Positions 43,870 to 53,694 of a stretch of 64,000 bases of DNA are shown in pieces (position 1 is the first letter of the stretch; each line of letters begins with the position of its first letter). Source of the stretch: Variovorax sp. Root411 (lineage in GTDB: Bacteria > Pseudomonadota > Gammaproteobacteria > Burkholderiales > Burkholderiaceae_C); assembly GCF_001425205.1 (NCBI RefSeq), contig NZ_LMDW01000003.1, positions 62,001-126,000 on the forward strand. The letters run 5' to 3'. The position numbers were made by a program, and so were the translations under genes. The notes beneath the pieces were generated by a model, which was given only the letters and a program-made list of their open reading frames with translations, ran no database searches and was not told the origin of the DNA.

Positions 43870-46686
43870 ATGGCAAATGTATTAGGTAGCGGTATGGCGG
43901 CCGCCGAAAGCAACTCCACGCACAAGGTGAGCGGGCTGGTCATTTCGTACAACCGGGTTAACTTAATAGGAACTTGCCTTAAAGCGCTCTCATTCGTGGA
44001 TGAGTTGATTGTTGTCGACAAATCTTCCACAGATGGAACGGCAGAGATCGCGGCGGAAATTGCGGATCGAGTCATCATTGTCCCTTGGTCCCCCGTTGTC
44101 GAGCAGACAAGGGCTTTTGCAATCACCCACTGTACGCATCCATGGATCGTGTGCATGGATGACGATGAGTGTCTGAGCGTTGAAGCAACCCGATTTATCC
44201 GGCGGGAATTGCTCGCTCCGCGTGCCGGCGTCTATCTGCTTCCTCAGCGACACTACATCCTCGGAGTGCATGATGAGCGCGCCTACTACTGGCCTGAGTA
44301 TCAACCGAGATTCTTCAATCGGGACAAGATCTCCTTCACCCAAACAGTGCATGGCGGTGCGCAGTTCGAAGAGAAGGACGCATTTGTCGTTCCTTTTGAA
44401 GATGGCGCGTGCATTCACCATCTCTCGCACACGGATGTTGCACAGTGGATTGAGAAGGCTAACCGCTACACGTCCAATCCTGATCGTGTCCGCGCTGCGC
44501 ATGCAGGAGATGATCTCGCTGCATTTGCGCATGAGCAAATTGACCTGTACCTGTCCGCAACCAAGTCTCGGGAGGCGAGTGGTTATCCAGTGGCCGTAGC
44601 AATCCTGCGGGCGGTCTATAACATCATTGATCGGCTCAAGACTTGGGAAGAAGAAGAGGGACTTGACGGAGAAGAAGCTTTCCGACTGGTATGTGCCCGC
44701 CTGGAGAGTGAGTACCGCGAAGAGTTTGCGCTGCAATCAATGGCTTCTCGAGGCTCGGGCCTTGGCTCGGCGAGCACGACGCACATCGCGTTTCATGCTG
44801 AGTCGCCCGCTCCATTGAAACCGTCCGCCGATGATCAGGGGAATGCCTTGGCTTTGTTAAGGCTCACTCTTCGAGACGTACGCGCAGCGGCCGAGCAAAT
44901 CCGGCACGAAGCGCTGGAGCGAGATCGAGAGGCGCTGGAGCGAATTCGAGAAGCACAGGAACGCGAGCGGGATGCTAGGGCTCGGCTCGATGCCGCCGCC
45001 GAAGCACAAGAACTGCTTGGTAAGGAGAATCAAAAAAATGCGAGCGCTCTCCGGTTCGCCCAGCAACGTGAAATGGATTTGACCAACCGATTGGAGAAAG
45101 CGGAGCAGGCTTACATCGCTCTTGATGGGCGTCTTCAGGCAACCTTGTCATCAATGAGCTGGCGACTCACCGGCCCTTTGCGGCGAGTTGCAACGCGTTA
45201 CCCGGGCGTGATCCGAAATCTCAAGGCATTCTTCGTCAGGCATCCGCGATTGAAAAAGGGCGTGATGCGCGTTGCCAGGTTCGATTGGCGCGTAGCTACG
45301 GACGAACCGCTATCGCGGTCTTCACTCGGTGAGGAGGCCTCGAGAGTCGACGCGCCCAAAAAAATTATTCCTACCAAGCCGGTACGCTCGTTCAAATTGC
45401 GGACCATCGAGGCTGTCACGTCGAGTTCTGCTTTTCAGCTGAGGCAAACGGGCCAAGATGTGACCAGGCGATTGATGTGCGTCAGCCACGTTCTGCCGTT
45501 TCCGCCGCGTGCGGGCAACGAATATCGCATTCACCAGATGCTCACGTGGCTGGGGTCCCAAGGATGGGAGATCTTCCTGGTTGTGTGCCCGCTGCCCGGG
45601 GAACCGCTCTCCACGGCGCAAATCTCCGCGGCTGCGGCGGCGTACCCCCAACTTATGGTGTGCGATCGCGATGGCGTGATTCATCACAATCTTGCGAAGG
45701 ACGCGCCTGCCCTCAAAGGCCTGAGCGGTTATTCGCCTAGGAATCTTGATTCGCTGTTGACTGGTCGGGAGACCAGCTTCGGGCGCACGGAACTCGTTGA
45801 GACCTTGCGTGTTTTTTCTCCGGATTTCCTGATCGAACTCATGCGCAAACTCGACGAGAGCTGCCACTTCGATCTGTTGCTGGCTGAATACGTGTTCATG
45901 ACGAGAGGCTTTTCGTTGCTTCGGGACGATCTGACCAAGGCTGTAGATACACACGATGTTTTTTCAACCAAAGCCAGCAAGGTTGCGCAGTTCGGTATCA
46001 GAGACGTCTTTCTACTGTCAGAAGAGGAGGAAGCAGAACTGGTAAACCGGGCCAATATCGTCATAGGCATCCAACCGGAAGAGACCCGTCAACTTTCCAG
46101 CATGGCGCCTGATCGGTCTGTAATCAACGTGGGTGTAGATTTCCCGGTCAAAACACAAGTCGAAGAACTGCCATCGGAATCCATCGTCCTACTTGTCGCA
46201 TCGAACAATCCGATGAACAACAAAGGTTTGAAGGATTTCTTGCGATTTTCCTGGCCCATCATTCGCAAGCAGCAGCCCACAGCTGAACTGCACGTGGTCG
46301 GCGACGTGGGCCGCGCGGTGGCAGTTGTACCTGACGGGGTAAAGATTCTCGGCCGTCTGGGCGATCTGGATGCGGCCTATGCTCAAGCGGCCGTGGTGAT
46401 CAATCCCACGGTGGCAGGAACCGGGCTCAAGATCAAGACGGTTGAAGCGCTTTGCCAGCTTCGACCTGTTGTCACTTTTCCCGCGGGGGTTGATGGATTG
46501 GGGGACGCAGCGAAGCCTCTGCTGCATGTGGCAACCGACTGGTTTGACTTTGCACAGCAGGTTTCGTGCGTGCTGAACGAACGGCCGAGCGCTGAGGCGT
46601 TGACGCAGCTCGGTGTTGCACTTGCTCGTGATTTCTCTCCCCAAGCTATTTATGCGCAATTCGCCAGAGCCCTCAATGACAACTAA
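43870..46686 (+). CDS. Bifunctional glycosyltransferase: GT2 domain, coiled coil, GT4-like domain
   Basis: The protein has 938 residues in four parts. Residues 20-290 are a GT2/WaaE-like domain (VSGLVISYNRVNLIGTCLKAL, then MDDDE at 96-100). Residues about 325-430 are a charged coiled coil rich in Glu/Arg. SSMSWRLTGPLRR at 427-439 follows, and residues about 535-938 are a GT4-like domain that opens CVSHVLPFPPRAGNEYRIHQ and contains INPTVAGTGLKIKTVEAL. It probably adds two sugars to the surface glycan at the inner membrane. ATG 43894 is a possible later start. It is followed by an 11-base overlap with the next glycosyltransferase gene. A/T-richer than the chromosome before 42 kb. Confidence 0.88.
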   Translation: MANVLGSGMAAAESNSTHKVSGLVISYNRVNLIGTCLKALSFVDELIVVDKSSTDGTAEIAAEIADRVIIVPWSPVVEQTRAFAITHCTHPWIVCMDDDECLSVEATRFIRRELLAPRAGVYLLPQRHYILGVHDERAYYWPEYQPRFFNRDKISFTQTVHGGAQFEEKDAFVVPFEDGACIHHLSHTDVAQWIEKANRYTSNPDRVRAAHAGDDLAAFAHEQIDLYLSATKSREASGYPVAVAILRAVYNIIDRLKTWEEEEGLDGEEAFRLVCARLESEYREEFALQSMASRGSGLGSASTTHIAFHAESPAPLKPSADDQGNALALLRLTLRDVRAAAEQIRHEALERDREALERIREAQERERDARARLDAAAEAQELLGKENQKNASALRFAQQREMDLTNRLEKAEQAYIALDGRLQATLSSMSWRLTGPLRRVATRYPGVIRNLKAFFVRHPRLKKGVMRVARFDWRVATDEPLSRSSLGEEASRVDAPKKIIPTKPVRSFKLRTIEAVTSSSAFQLRQTGQDVTRRLMCVSHVLPFPPRAGNEYRIHQMLTWLGSQGWEIFLVVCPLPGEPLSTAQISAAAAAYPQLMVCDRDGVIHHNLAKDAPALKGLSGYSPRNLDSLLTGRETSFGRTELVETLRVFSPDFLIELMRKLDESCHFDLLLAEYVFMTRGFSLLRDDLTKAVDTHDVFSTKASKVAQFGIRDVFLLSEEEEAELVNRANIVIGIQPEETRQLSSMAPDRSVINVGVDFPVKTQVEELPSESIVLLVASNNPMNNKGLKDFLRFSWPIIRKQQPTAELHVVGDVGRAVAVVPDGVKILGRLGDLDAAYAQAAVVINPTVAGTGLKIKTVEALCQLRPVVTFPAGVDGLGDAAKPLLHVATDWFDFAQQVSCVLNERPSAEALTQLGVALARDFSPQAIYAQFARALNDN

Positions 46687-48649
46687 GTCTTCGTCGCCTC
46701 AGATCGAGCATGTCGATCGCTTGTCGTTCGGTTCGTACGACTTGTTCGTGGACCTGTCCGATGCATTGTCGATGGATCAGGCGAAGGTCATGCAGCATGC
46801 CCGGCGATTGCTCCAGTACTGCGGCTTCGGCAACGTCGATAGACGAATAAATATCGTACTCCCGAAGGGAGTGGAATCGCCAACTGGCACTGATTGGGGG
46901 CAGAGCCTCACGGCTGGTAATCAGGGCGCGCTCACCTTCGATCGCGCGGTCGAGGAAGCAGCCATGAGGAAGCGAGGACTGCTTGTCATTACGGGCTTGC
47001 TCCTGCCCGCCAATGAGGTTCTGCTGCCCCTATGGGAGGCGCTTTGCAAGGACCCGCTCTTTGGCAGCGCGCAGCCGCGCTTCGCCAATGCATTGACGGA
47101 CGAGATCTGCCCCTTTCCTTCATTGCATTCTTTGGGGGAGCCGGCGTTTACCTCACGGCAAGCGTTGTCCTTGCTTCCGGAAATTGTGATCACCGCCGAA
47201 CTGCTGTCGTCATGTACCTTGTTGCGGCGCGAAGTCGTAGCGGCAATGGGGGCATCTCACCCGTTCGGCAGTGTTCGCGGCGCGTTGGCACTTGGCTTGT
47301 GCGTGGCGAGGCGCCGCGGCTTCCGCAACGTGGTGTCGAATCGCGCGGTGGTCTCGTTGCCTGCCGACGTGTCGGCCTCGCGTTCGACAAGCGTTCAAAG
47401 AGATCAGGCGGCGGCCTATCTTGCTCTGGCTCCTGCTGAAATGACTCGATTACTGGAAATGTACCCAGACCATGCCAGAGCCAACATGGAGAACAGCCGC
47501 CGTCTGCCATCCAGGCTTGAGTGGTTGCTGACTGCGGCTCATCCGGGCGGAAGCAAACCACGTCGGTTGCTGCTCGATTGCCGTGGCATGGCGCCTGTCT
47601 ACAACGGCACCTCGCAGGCCATGGTGGGCTTGCTTGACGGATTGGCGTCCCTGAAGGATGTGCAGCAATGGCACATCGACGTTCAGAGCGGGGCAGCGGC
47701 GGCAAAGTTTCATGGACTTGCACAGCGCTACCCCATGTTCACACATGTGCATGGCGAAATTTTGGGCCCCTATGCCGCTGTGCTGATGCCCAATCAACCC
47801 TGGTCAGTTGAAACCGTTGCCGAACTGCACCGGAGCGCACTGGTCGTCATCTTCAATATTTTGGACACCATCGCGTGGGACATTCTTTACCCGGCAGATG
47901 ACCGAGTGGAATCGACTTGGCAGTTTGTTGCCGCGCATGCTGATGGGCTGGCCTACATTTCCTCTTTCACCCAGGATCGCTTCCGGCGAAGATTTCCGGT
48001 GAAAGGTACCGTGCAAGAGCGGGTGATTCATCTCAGTCTGGACGCGGAGGATCATACGATTCCCGAGTATCGCGGCCTCCCTCCCGGCGATTTCGTGCTG
48101 CTGTTCGGCAACGCCTACGAGCATAAAGATCTCGCACCAACCCTGCAAAATCTATCGGACGCATTTCCATTACAGCAGTTCGTTGTGCTGGGAGCTGTGG
48201 CAAGCGAGATGCCGCGTGTCAAAGCCATCGCAAGTGGGCAGACATCCGACGAAGAAATCCATCGATTGATTGCAACAGCAAAGGCGATTGTTTTTCCGTC
48301 CTACTATGAAGGCTTCGGCTTGCCGGTGGTGGAGAGCCTTGCCTATGGGCGACCGGTGCTGGTCAGAAAATCCGTCTTGTGGGATGAAATCAGTGCGCAC
48401 TCCCGCTTGTCCGGTCGAATGATCGAATTCGACGACACGGTGTCCTTGGTCGAAGGTCTGGGTAGGGTGCTGGCCGACCTACCTGTCGCTGTGCTACCCG
48501 CCTCGACGGCCCTGGTGGATGCCCAGGATTCGCCAAGCTGGCGCACGTGCGCCGCCTCTTCGATAGCCTTCGTTGATCATTGCGTGGAGCGATCCGACAT
48601 CTCGGACTGGCTAGACCGTGAAGAGGTACTGAAACTGGCCAAGTTATGA
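46676..48649 (+). CDS. GT4-family glycosyltransferase with long N-terminal region
   Basis: The protein has 657 residues. The first 270 or so have no motif I recognise. The part from about 300 is a GT-B fold glycosyltransferase, with RRLLLDCRGMAPVYNGTSQAMVGLLDGL at its start and FVLLFGNAYEHKDLAPTL, then the donor-site signature FPSYYEGFGLPVVESLAYGRPVL. ATG 46676 is chosen because the frame upstream is inside the previous gene. It overlaps that gene's end by 11 bases and its own stop overlaps the next ATG (ATGA), so the three genes 43870-49533 are one unit. Confidence 0.88.
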   Translation: MTTKSSSPQIEHVDRLSFGSYDLFVDLSDALSMDQAKVMQHARRLLQYCGFGNVDRRINIVLPKGVESPTGTDWGQSLTAGNQGALTFDRAVEEAAMRKRGLLVITGLLLPANEVLLPLWEALCKDPLFGSAQPRFANALTDEICPFPSLHSLGEPAFTSRQALSLLPEIVITAELLSSCTLLRREVVAAMGASHPFGSVRGALALGLCVARRRGFRNVVSNRAVVSLPADVSASRSTSVQRDQAAAYLALAPAEMTRLLEMYPDHARANMENSRRLPSRLEWLLTAAHPGGSKPRRLLLDCRGMAPVYNGTSQAMVGLLDGLASLKDVQQWHIDVQSGAAAAKFHGLAQRYPMFTHVHGEILGPYAAVLMPNQPWSVETVAELHRSALVVIFNILDTIAWDILYPADDRVESTWQFVAAHADGLAYISSFTQDRFRRRFPVKGTVQERVIHLSLDAEDHTIPEYRGLPPGDFVLLFGNAYEHKDLAPTLQNLSDAFPLQQFVVLGAVASEMPRVKAIASGQTSDEEIHRLIATAKAIVFPSYYEGFGLPVVESLAYGRPVLVRKSVLWDEISAHSRLSGRMIEFDDTVSLVEGLGRVLADLPVAVLPASTALVDAQDSPSWRTCAASSIAFVDHCVERSDISDWLDREEVLKLAKL

Positions 48650-49533
48650 ATAAGAAAAAACTGAAAATCGTCACCTTGCTCGTTCGGCACGGGACCAGCA
48701 AGTACCCGAATGCTCTGGAAGATATCGAGGCACTCTTCGCGCGCCAACTGCCGGATGTGGTGCACGATTGCGTCATCGTCGACAACACGTTGTCGCCAGG
48801 GCACGAAGAAACGCTTCAGCCTGGAGTGACCTTGATCGGCGGCTCGAATTCGGCATGGGAGTTTTCGGCGTGGGATAGTGGCGTGGCTTATTTGGGATCG
48901 CGACTGCACGCCTATGATTTCGTTCACTTGGCGACGTCTGCCTTCAAGCAACTCTATATCGCTTATCTTGAACGCTTCGACGGGCGCATGCTGGACTTGT
49001 TGGCCGGGCGCGGCGTGGCCATAGGCCACATCGACTATTACAACGAACCTGTCGAACTTCTTGGAGTCGGATGTCAGTCGTGGCTGAGGACTTCTTTTGT
49101 CTTTCTCTCACCCACGGAAGTCAAACTTCTCGGCTCGTTCGTGAGCGTGACGAGCGGGGTCGATTTTTTCTCCGGGGATCCTCAAAGTCCTTTCCAAGAG
49201 AACGCTCCAATCTCAAGTGAATACCGGCGCAATATCCTGGGATGGCTCACTGGCGACGGGACCGAGCAAGGCGTTGAATGGCATTCTCGCTTCAAGCTCG
49301 ACATCGACACGCTTCCCTTTTTCGAAAGCAAGACCCTGGCAATCTTCAACGAACAGATGCTGAGCAATCGCTTGCGAGCCCAAGGCTGCAGACTCGTCGA
49401 CGCCACCTGGGCTGCGACACGCACGGGACGGATGAACAAGGGAGACGAGGAGTTTTTCGGGGCCATTCCGCATTGGCAAGTCCAAGTCACCTCGCGCGAC
49501 AGAGATGCCGGGCCGGATAGCTTGCTGGTATAG
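48646..49533 (+). CDS. Glycosyltransferase-like protein of unknown type
   Basis: The 295-residue protein begins KIVTLLVRHGTSKYPNALEDIEALFARQLP and has VIVDNTLSP and GGSNSAWEFSAWDSGVAYLG, followed by a segment around YDFVHLATSAFKQLY. The general layout recalls GT-A folds (a nucleotide-binding strand with DN, then a conserved EFSAWD) and the rhamnan-synthesis group, but I cannot place it in a named family. It is co-translated with the upstream glycosyltransferase (ATGA overlap), so a role in the same glycan is likely. It converges on the 1325-residue gene across 183 bases. Confidence 0.7.
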   Translation: MNKKKLKIVTLLVRHGTSKYPNALEDIEALFARQLPDVVHDCVIVDNTLSPGHEETLQPGVTLIGGSNSAWEFSAWDSGVAYLGSRLHAYDFVHLATSAFKQLYIAYLERFDGRMLDLLAGRGVAIGHIDYYNEPVELLGVGCQSWLRTSFVFLSPTEVKLLGSFVSVTSGVDFFSGDPQSPFQENAPISSEYRRNILGWLTGDGTEQGVEWHSRFKLDIDTLPFFESKTLAIFNEQMLSNRLRAQGCRLVDATWAATRTGRMNKGDEEFFGAIPHWQVQVTSRDRDAGPDSLLV

Positions 49534-49716
49534 CCCGAGCTAATTGAATAGTTGACTACATAAAACTCAGTTGCTGAGGACGATGCGCTTGGCCTGAGTC
49601 ATCAATTTGTGCCGAATTGATTTGCGGCACCAAGCCGCCTGCATCGCGGCCCGCGGGCTTCCGATTTGCATCGCAAGATTACCCATTCGTGCGAATGCTT
49701 TCGCGCTCGCTCCGAA

Positions 49717-52700
49717 TCAATCAGTTGCGACTTCGGCTGCGGGAGCTTCAATAATCTGTTCGATGAACTCAGATAGACTTTGTGTGGATTTCCCTGAGTA
49801 CAGGCCCTCATTGAAGGATGGATGACCTTTTGGCATTCCCAGGGCCCGCTCAATTAAATCAGTTAAATTGTGGCGAACAGGGTCATACGGGAGAAAATTA
49901 TTCGAAATTCTTCTTAAAACTTCAGAATCTCTGTTTTCAAATGTATTGGTAATCGTTGGAATACCCGAGGCGGCCGTTTGAAATGCAATGACTCCTGGGT
50001 GTGCCGAATAGATCATGGAAATTACTACGTCGCAAGAAGCAATCAGCTCAGTGTACTCATTCGGCGGCAACTTGCTTAGAATGTAAACATCATTTTCGCC
50101 AAGCCTGAACGAAAAACGTGTATCAACCGTGCCCGCCAAATAGATTTCAAAGTTATTATTTTTAGCACAGAATTCTTTGACGCAGTCCATCAGAATTTCC
50201 GAAAGATTCCGCTCGTTAAAGTGTTCGGGTCTGAAGTAGAAGAACAGGCGTCGCGTTTTCTCCGAGGAGACAGGCAGGGGCGTAATCTTGGGGCTGGTCA
50301 CAAAAATTCGCTGCGATGGACCAATCAATCCTTTGTTGGAAAGAAACTTCTTTAGCAAGGTTGTTGATACGATCAAATTAGGTGCATTGGCAATTGCGCT
50401 TTCTGCCTGAATGTACCGACTTCCATAGGGAAAGAAACCGGCTTCAAAGTCTTGGCAATAATAAAGGACGCGCAACTCACCCCTGCTTGCCTGAATCGCT
50501 TGGCTGGTCAATGCAGAATTGAAGCCGACGATCAAATCAGGGCGTTCTACATAATTCTGGATTTCACCGAAATTAATAACGCCAATGTGATCGCCGTACT
50601 GGCGCACTAGTTCGGGATTGAATGTTTCGCTTTCGACCGCAATCCAGACTTTGGAGAATAGGCCAAAAACGGATCTAAAATCGCGAAAGAATTCGCTGTA
50701 TCCGGCAAAAAACAGATTGTCCTGTAAATGGGAAACCAATATGAGCAAGGAGGAATCTGAGCCCTCGTGCAAAAGGCTCAGATTGGGTAGTGATTGCCGA
50801 AGTGGATGTAAATAGATCGGCGCAAACATGTCGGTCGGATAATTGGCGCGCAATGCGAATTTTTCTTCCAGCCGCCAGGAACTCGAAACTCTTTTCTCGG
50901 CATGTCCCACGAGGCAGTAGTGAAAATATCCGCACGAAATTTGACCTTTGGATTTGGCTTCAGCAACGTCCGGGTGAGCTCTTTCATAAAATTCCTCATC
51001 GAAATCGATAAGACTTTTTTTGCCATTGAGGTGTAAAATCAATTCTCGACGGAAATCCTCGAAATTCAGGTGGAGATAGCCTGACTTTTCGTGAATAAGT
51101 CGGTGAAAGTTCCGCTCCTCATTAAAAATACGGCCTTGCCGTCGGGCTGAATTTCCGCTTTCGTATGGAACTGGACGTCCCTCAAGGGACGACAGGGTGA
51201 ATTGACTTTTTGTGATGAATTCGAAAAGTTCGTCTTCACTGTCGGCATAGCAAATTCGCTGTAAATTCGCCATGTCTAATGCAGGTCGAACTATCTTGAG
51301 CCATCTGAAGCCGGCGCGCTCACATGCAAAAAAATAGAGCCGTTCGATGACATGCCCGAGCGTCCCATCTGTCTGTGCTCCTTCGATCGGAAATTCATCT
51401 ATTGATATGTCTCGGTCAAGCAATGGTTTCAGCGCAGCCGATCGCCCCCAGAACATGGAGCCCGAAGGAAAATCGACACGCCCGTTCAAGTCGATCTGAA
51501 TACCGATGCTCTGTGCGAAGGTGCGAGCACTCTTAAAATTCGAACCCCAGCCGACAAAGTGACTGACCTGCGACAAGTGCTGAGGCGCGACCATGCCCAG
51601 CTTGGGGTCGGCCTTGAATGCCTCAAAAATACTTCTCACGACGTCTTTGGAGCCGAGAAGATTTTCTAGCAAATAAGTACGCCAGCCGTTCAAAATACGG
51701 GAATGCAGGGATTTTTTGGTGTGAATATGAAGAAAGAATTCATATTTCTCATATACATCCCGGCAATTTATAAGCTTCGGGGCGATATCTCGACCGCGGT
51801 TCTCCGCAATACGAATATCGACTCCTCCAAGCGCCCAGTTCTCGAATTTGCTTTCGATTTCCGATTTCTTTTTTTCCGAATCCGTTGTAATGAAAAGATC
51901 GAATGCAAAAGGTATGTTTTTCAGATAGCGTTGAAAGTCGTGCGCCAGATCCGGGTAAAACATGTGGCAGATAACGGCAATACTTGGTGCTGTTTGCCAT
52001 TTCGCCAATTCATATGTCAGCGGCAACGCAAGGACATAGTCCGTTTGCGGTGGTGCAAAATGGGGGGCTGTACCTGCTTCAACGGGCGATATGGCCGCCG
52101 ATTTCTCCATGGAACTCGATGGAGGAGGCTGTAGTAGTCCGTCGGATACCGCTACTACACTCTGTTCACCTGTCGCGTGCACAGCAACGTACGCTGCCGC
52201 CGCTTCGGTAGTCCGCAGGATCCTGCCGGCGCTATCCGCACGTCGCGTGCGCAGTTTTTTTCCCAGTTGAAGCGTAGAGATCCACCAAGCCAACTTCGCA
52301 ACTCGCCGTATAGCCTTTCGCGTGCCGTGGAAGTTAAGCAACAAGCGGCGCGCGGGCTCGGTTGTTTTCCAGGACGTGCTGTTTCGAATCTCCATCAGTT
52401 GGGCGTTCAACCCAGCAGCTTGGCGTTCCAAGGCGGAAAATTCCTCGTTTCGTCGAGAAATTTTTTCACTCATGACAAGAATCTTAGCTTCCCTGTCGAC
52501 GGCTGACTGTCTGGCGCGGGCGTCAGCGTTATCCCGCTCATCAATGGTTTTTTGTAAAACAGAAATGCGTTCTTCTTGTTCGTTCACCCCTTGGCGGATG
52601 GAAGAAATTCGGCTATCGCGTTTTGCGATGGCCTGTTGCATTTCAGCAATATGATGGTCTTTCTCATCGAGCGCATGGCTCAAGCCGTTGATCTGTGTGT

Positions 52701-53694
52701 CGCGTTCGTCGATTGCCTGCCGCATGCCGGCAATGTGTCCCTCTTTTTCGTTGAGGACATGGGTCAGACTGGCGACCTGCGCCTCACGTCCGGAGAGCAT
52801 CTGCTGCATACCAGCAATATGACTCTCTTTTTCATTGAGAACATGGCTTAGATTTGCCGCTTGCCCAGCCTCCGTATGGATGGTCTGTTGGAGGGTCGCG
52901 ATCTGCTGGGCATAGCGATCGAGTGTCCCTCGGCGCTCGACGGAAGTCCCCAATCTTTGGAACAATGTAGCGGCGAGGCGCCAACGCTCATTCGGCACGC
53001 TTGATTCGACGAGAGCCATCAATTCCGGCGAACGATCCCTTCCGACCAGCAGCACGCCGAGGCCGTGGCTGTGCTTGAAATTGAAGCCGGGATACTCTTG
53101 AGCTAACTCGGCCCACAGGCGATGGACGCCAAAATCCCGTTCATAGACATTTGTGTCGTGAAAAAGAACAACACCACGAGTCGAAATTTTAGGAAGCCAG
53201 CTTTCGAAATCGTGCTTTACTGCCTCGTAGGTGTGCAGTCCGTCGATGTGAAGCAAGTCAATCGAGTTTTCACGAAAACGCTCAGCGGCTTCATCGAACG
53301 TCATGCGAAGCAATTGAGAAAAACTGCCATACAGCGGGTCGTGGTACAGCTTGAGATCCAAAAAGACGTTTTCTGTGTAGCTCCCGGCGTGCTTGTCCCC
53401 TTGCCACGTATCAACGGCGTAGGCTCGTGTCTCTAAGCCATTCTCCTTCACGGCTTGGCAGAATGCGCAATAGGAATTTCCTGAGTGAGTACCCAACTCA
53501 ACCAAAGTGCGGGGTCTGATCAGCGCCACAATCCATGATGCAAATGGAATATGTCCTACCCATCCATTTGGAAACTCGAGTCGAGAAGGATCAATAAGTG
53601 CTGAGTGGTTGATGATCGACGGATGGTTGCTCTTTGGCGTATCGGTTAAATCCATCATTGGAATCTCAAGGAGGGGAGTGTAAGAATTCGACAT
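49717..53694 (-). CDS. Methyltransferase-coiled coil-RgpF-WsaF-like multidomain glycan enzyme
   Basis: The protein has 1325 residues in order. A class I SAM methyltransferase covers residues about 55-220 (LVELGTHSGNSYCAF, LLHIDGLHTYEAVKHDF, GVVLFHDT). A coiled coil (about 260-435) contains four 28-residue repeats at 282-393 and is followed by NSTSWKTTEPARR (438-450). A rhamnan-synthesis RgpF-like domain starts at about 570 (IAVICHMFYPDLAHDFQRYL, ENRGRDIAPKL, HIHTKKS). An FDEEFYERAHPDV motif follows, then a WsaF/GT4-like C-terminal domain (LLILVSHLQDNLFFAGYSEFF, YYCQDFEAGFFPYGS, SMIYSAHPGVIAFQTAASGIPTITN). It is markedly A/T-rich and runs against its neighbours, suggesting separate acquisition. 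The fusion would let one protein extend and methylate or cap a rhamnose-containing chain. Confidence 0.87.
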   Translation of the reverse strand: MSNSYTPLLEIPMMDLTDTPKSNHPSIINHSALIDPSRLEFPNGWVGHIPFASWIVALIRPRTLVELGTHSGNSYCAFCQAVKENGLETRAYAVDTWQGDKHAGSYTENVFLDLKLYHDPLYGSFSQLLRMTFDEAAERFRENSIDLLHIDGLHTYEAVKHDFESWLPKISTRGVVLFHDTNVYERDFGVHRLWAELAQEYPGFNFKHSHGLGVLLVGRDRSPELMALVESSVPNERWRLAATLFQRLGTSVERRGTLDRYAQQIATLQQTIHTEAGQAANLSHVLNEKESHIAGMQQMLSGREAQVASLTHVLNEKEGHIAGMRQAIDERDTQINGLSHALDEKDHHIAEMQQAIAKRDSRISSIRQGVNEQEERISVLQKTIDERDNADARARQSAVDREAKILVMSEKISRRNEEFSALERQAAGLNAQLMEIRNSTSWKTTEPARRLLLNFHGTRKAIRRVAKLAWWISTLQLGKKLRTRRADSAGRILRTTEAAAAYVAVHATGEQSVVAVSDGLLQPPPSSSMEKSAAISPVEAGTAPHFAPPQTDYVLALPLTYELAKWQTAPSIAVICHMFYPDLAHDFQRYLKNIPFAFDLFITTDSEKKKSEIESKFENWALGGVDIRIAENRGRDIAPKLINCRDVYEKYEFFLHIHTKKSLHSRILNGWRTYLLENLLGSKDVVRSIFEAFKADPKLGMVAPQHLSQVSHFVGWGSNFKSARTFAQSIGIQIDLNGRVDFPSGSMFWGRSAALKPLLDRDISIDEFPIEGAQTDGTLGHVIERLYFFACERAGFRWLKIVRPALDMANLQRICYADSEDELFEFITKSQFTLSSLEGRPVPYESGNSARRQGRIFNEERNFHRLIHEKSGYLHLNFEDFRRELILHLNGKKSLIDFDEEFYERAHPDVAEAKSKGQISCGYFHYCLVGHAEKRVSSSWRLEEKFALRANYPTDMFAPIYLHPLRQSLPNLSLLHEGSDSSLLILVSHLQDNLFFAGYSEFFRDFRSVFGLFSKVWIAVESETFNPELVRQYGDHIGVINFGEIQNYVERPDLIVGFNSALTSQAIQASRGELRVLYYCQDFEAGFFPYGSRYIQAESAIANAPNLIVSTTLLKKFLSNKGLIGPSQRIFVTSPKITPLPVSSEKTRRLFFYFRPEHFNERNLSEILMDCVKEFCAKNNNFEIYLAGTVDTRFSFRLGENDVYILSKLPPNEYTELIASCDVVISMIYSAHPGVIAFQTAASGIPTITNTFENRDSEVLRRISNNFLPYDPVRHNLTDLIERALGMPKGHPSFNEGLYSGKSTQSLSEFIEQIIEAPAAEVATD
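52516..52851 (-). repeat. Four tandem 84-base units encoding a 28-residue coiled-coil repeat
   Basis: Residues 282-309, 310-337, 338-365 and 366-393 of the 1325-residue protein align without gaps. LSHVLNEKESHIAGMQQMLS, LTHVLNEKEGHIAGMRQAID and LSHALDEKDHHIAEMQQAIA open the first three units, and IRQGVNEQEERISVLQKTID the fourth. Twenty-eight residues equal four heptads, so each unit would lengthen a continuous coiled coil by a fixed step. The first two units are the most alike, pointing to duplication. Confidence 0.85.

Noticed and set aside
49624..49638. Bidirectional terminator between the convergent glycan genes
   Set aside because: The GCGGC/GCCGC hairpin exists but lacks flanking T-runs on either strand.
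52516..52851. CRISPR-like or noncoding tandem repeat
   Set aside because: The units are diverged at the DNA level, abut without spacers, and keep a coiled-coil heptad in one long reading frame.
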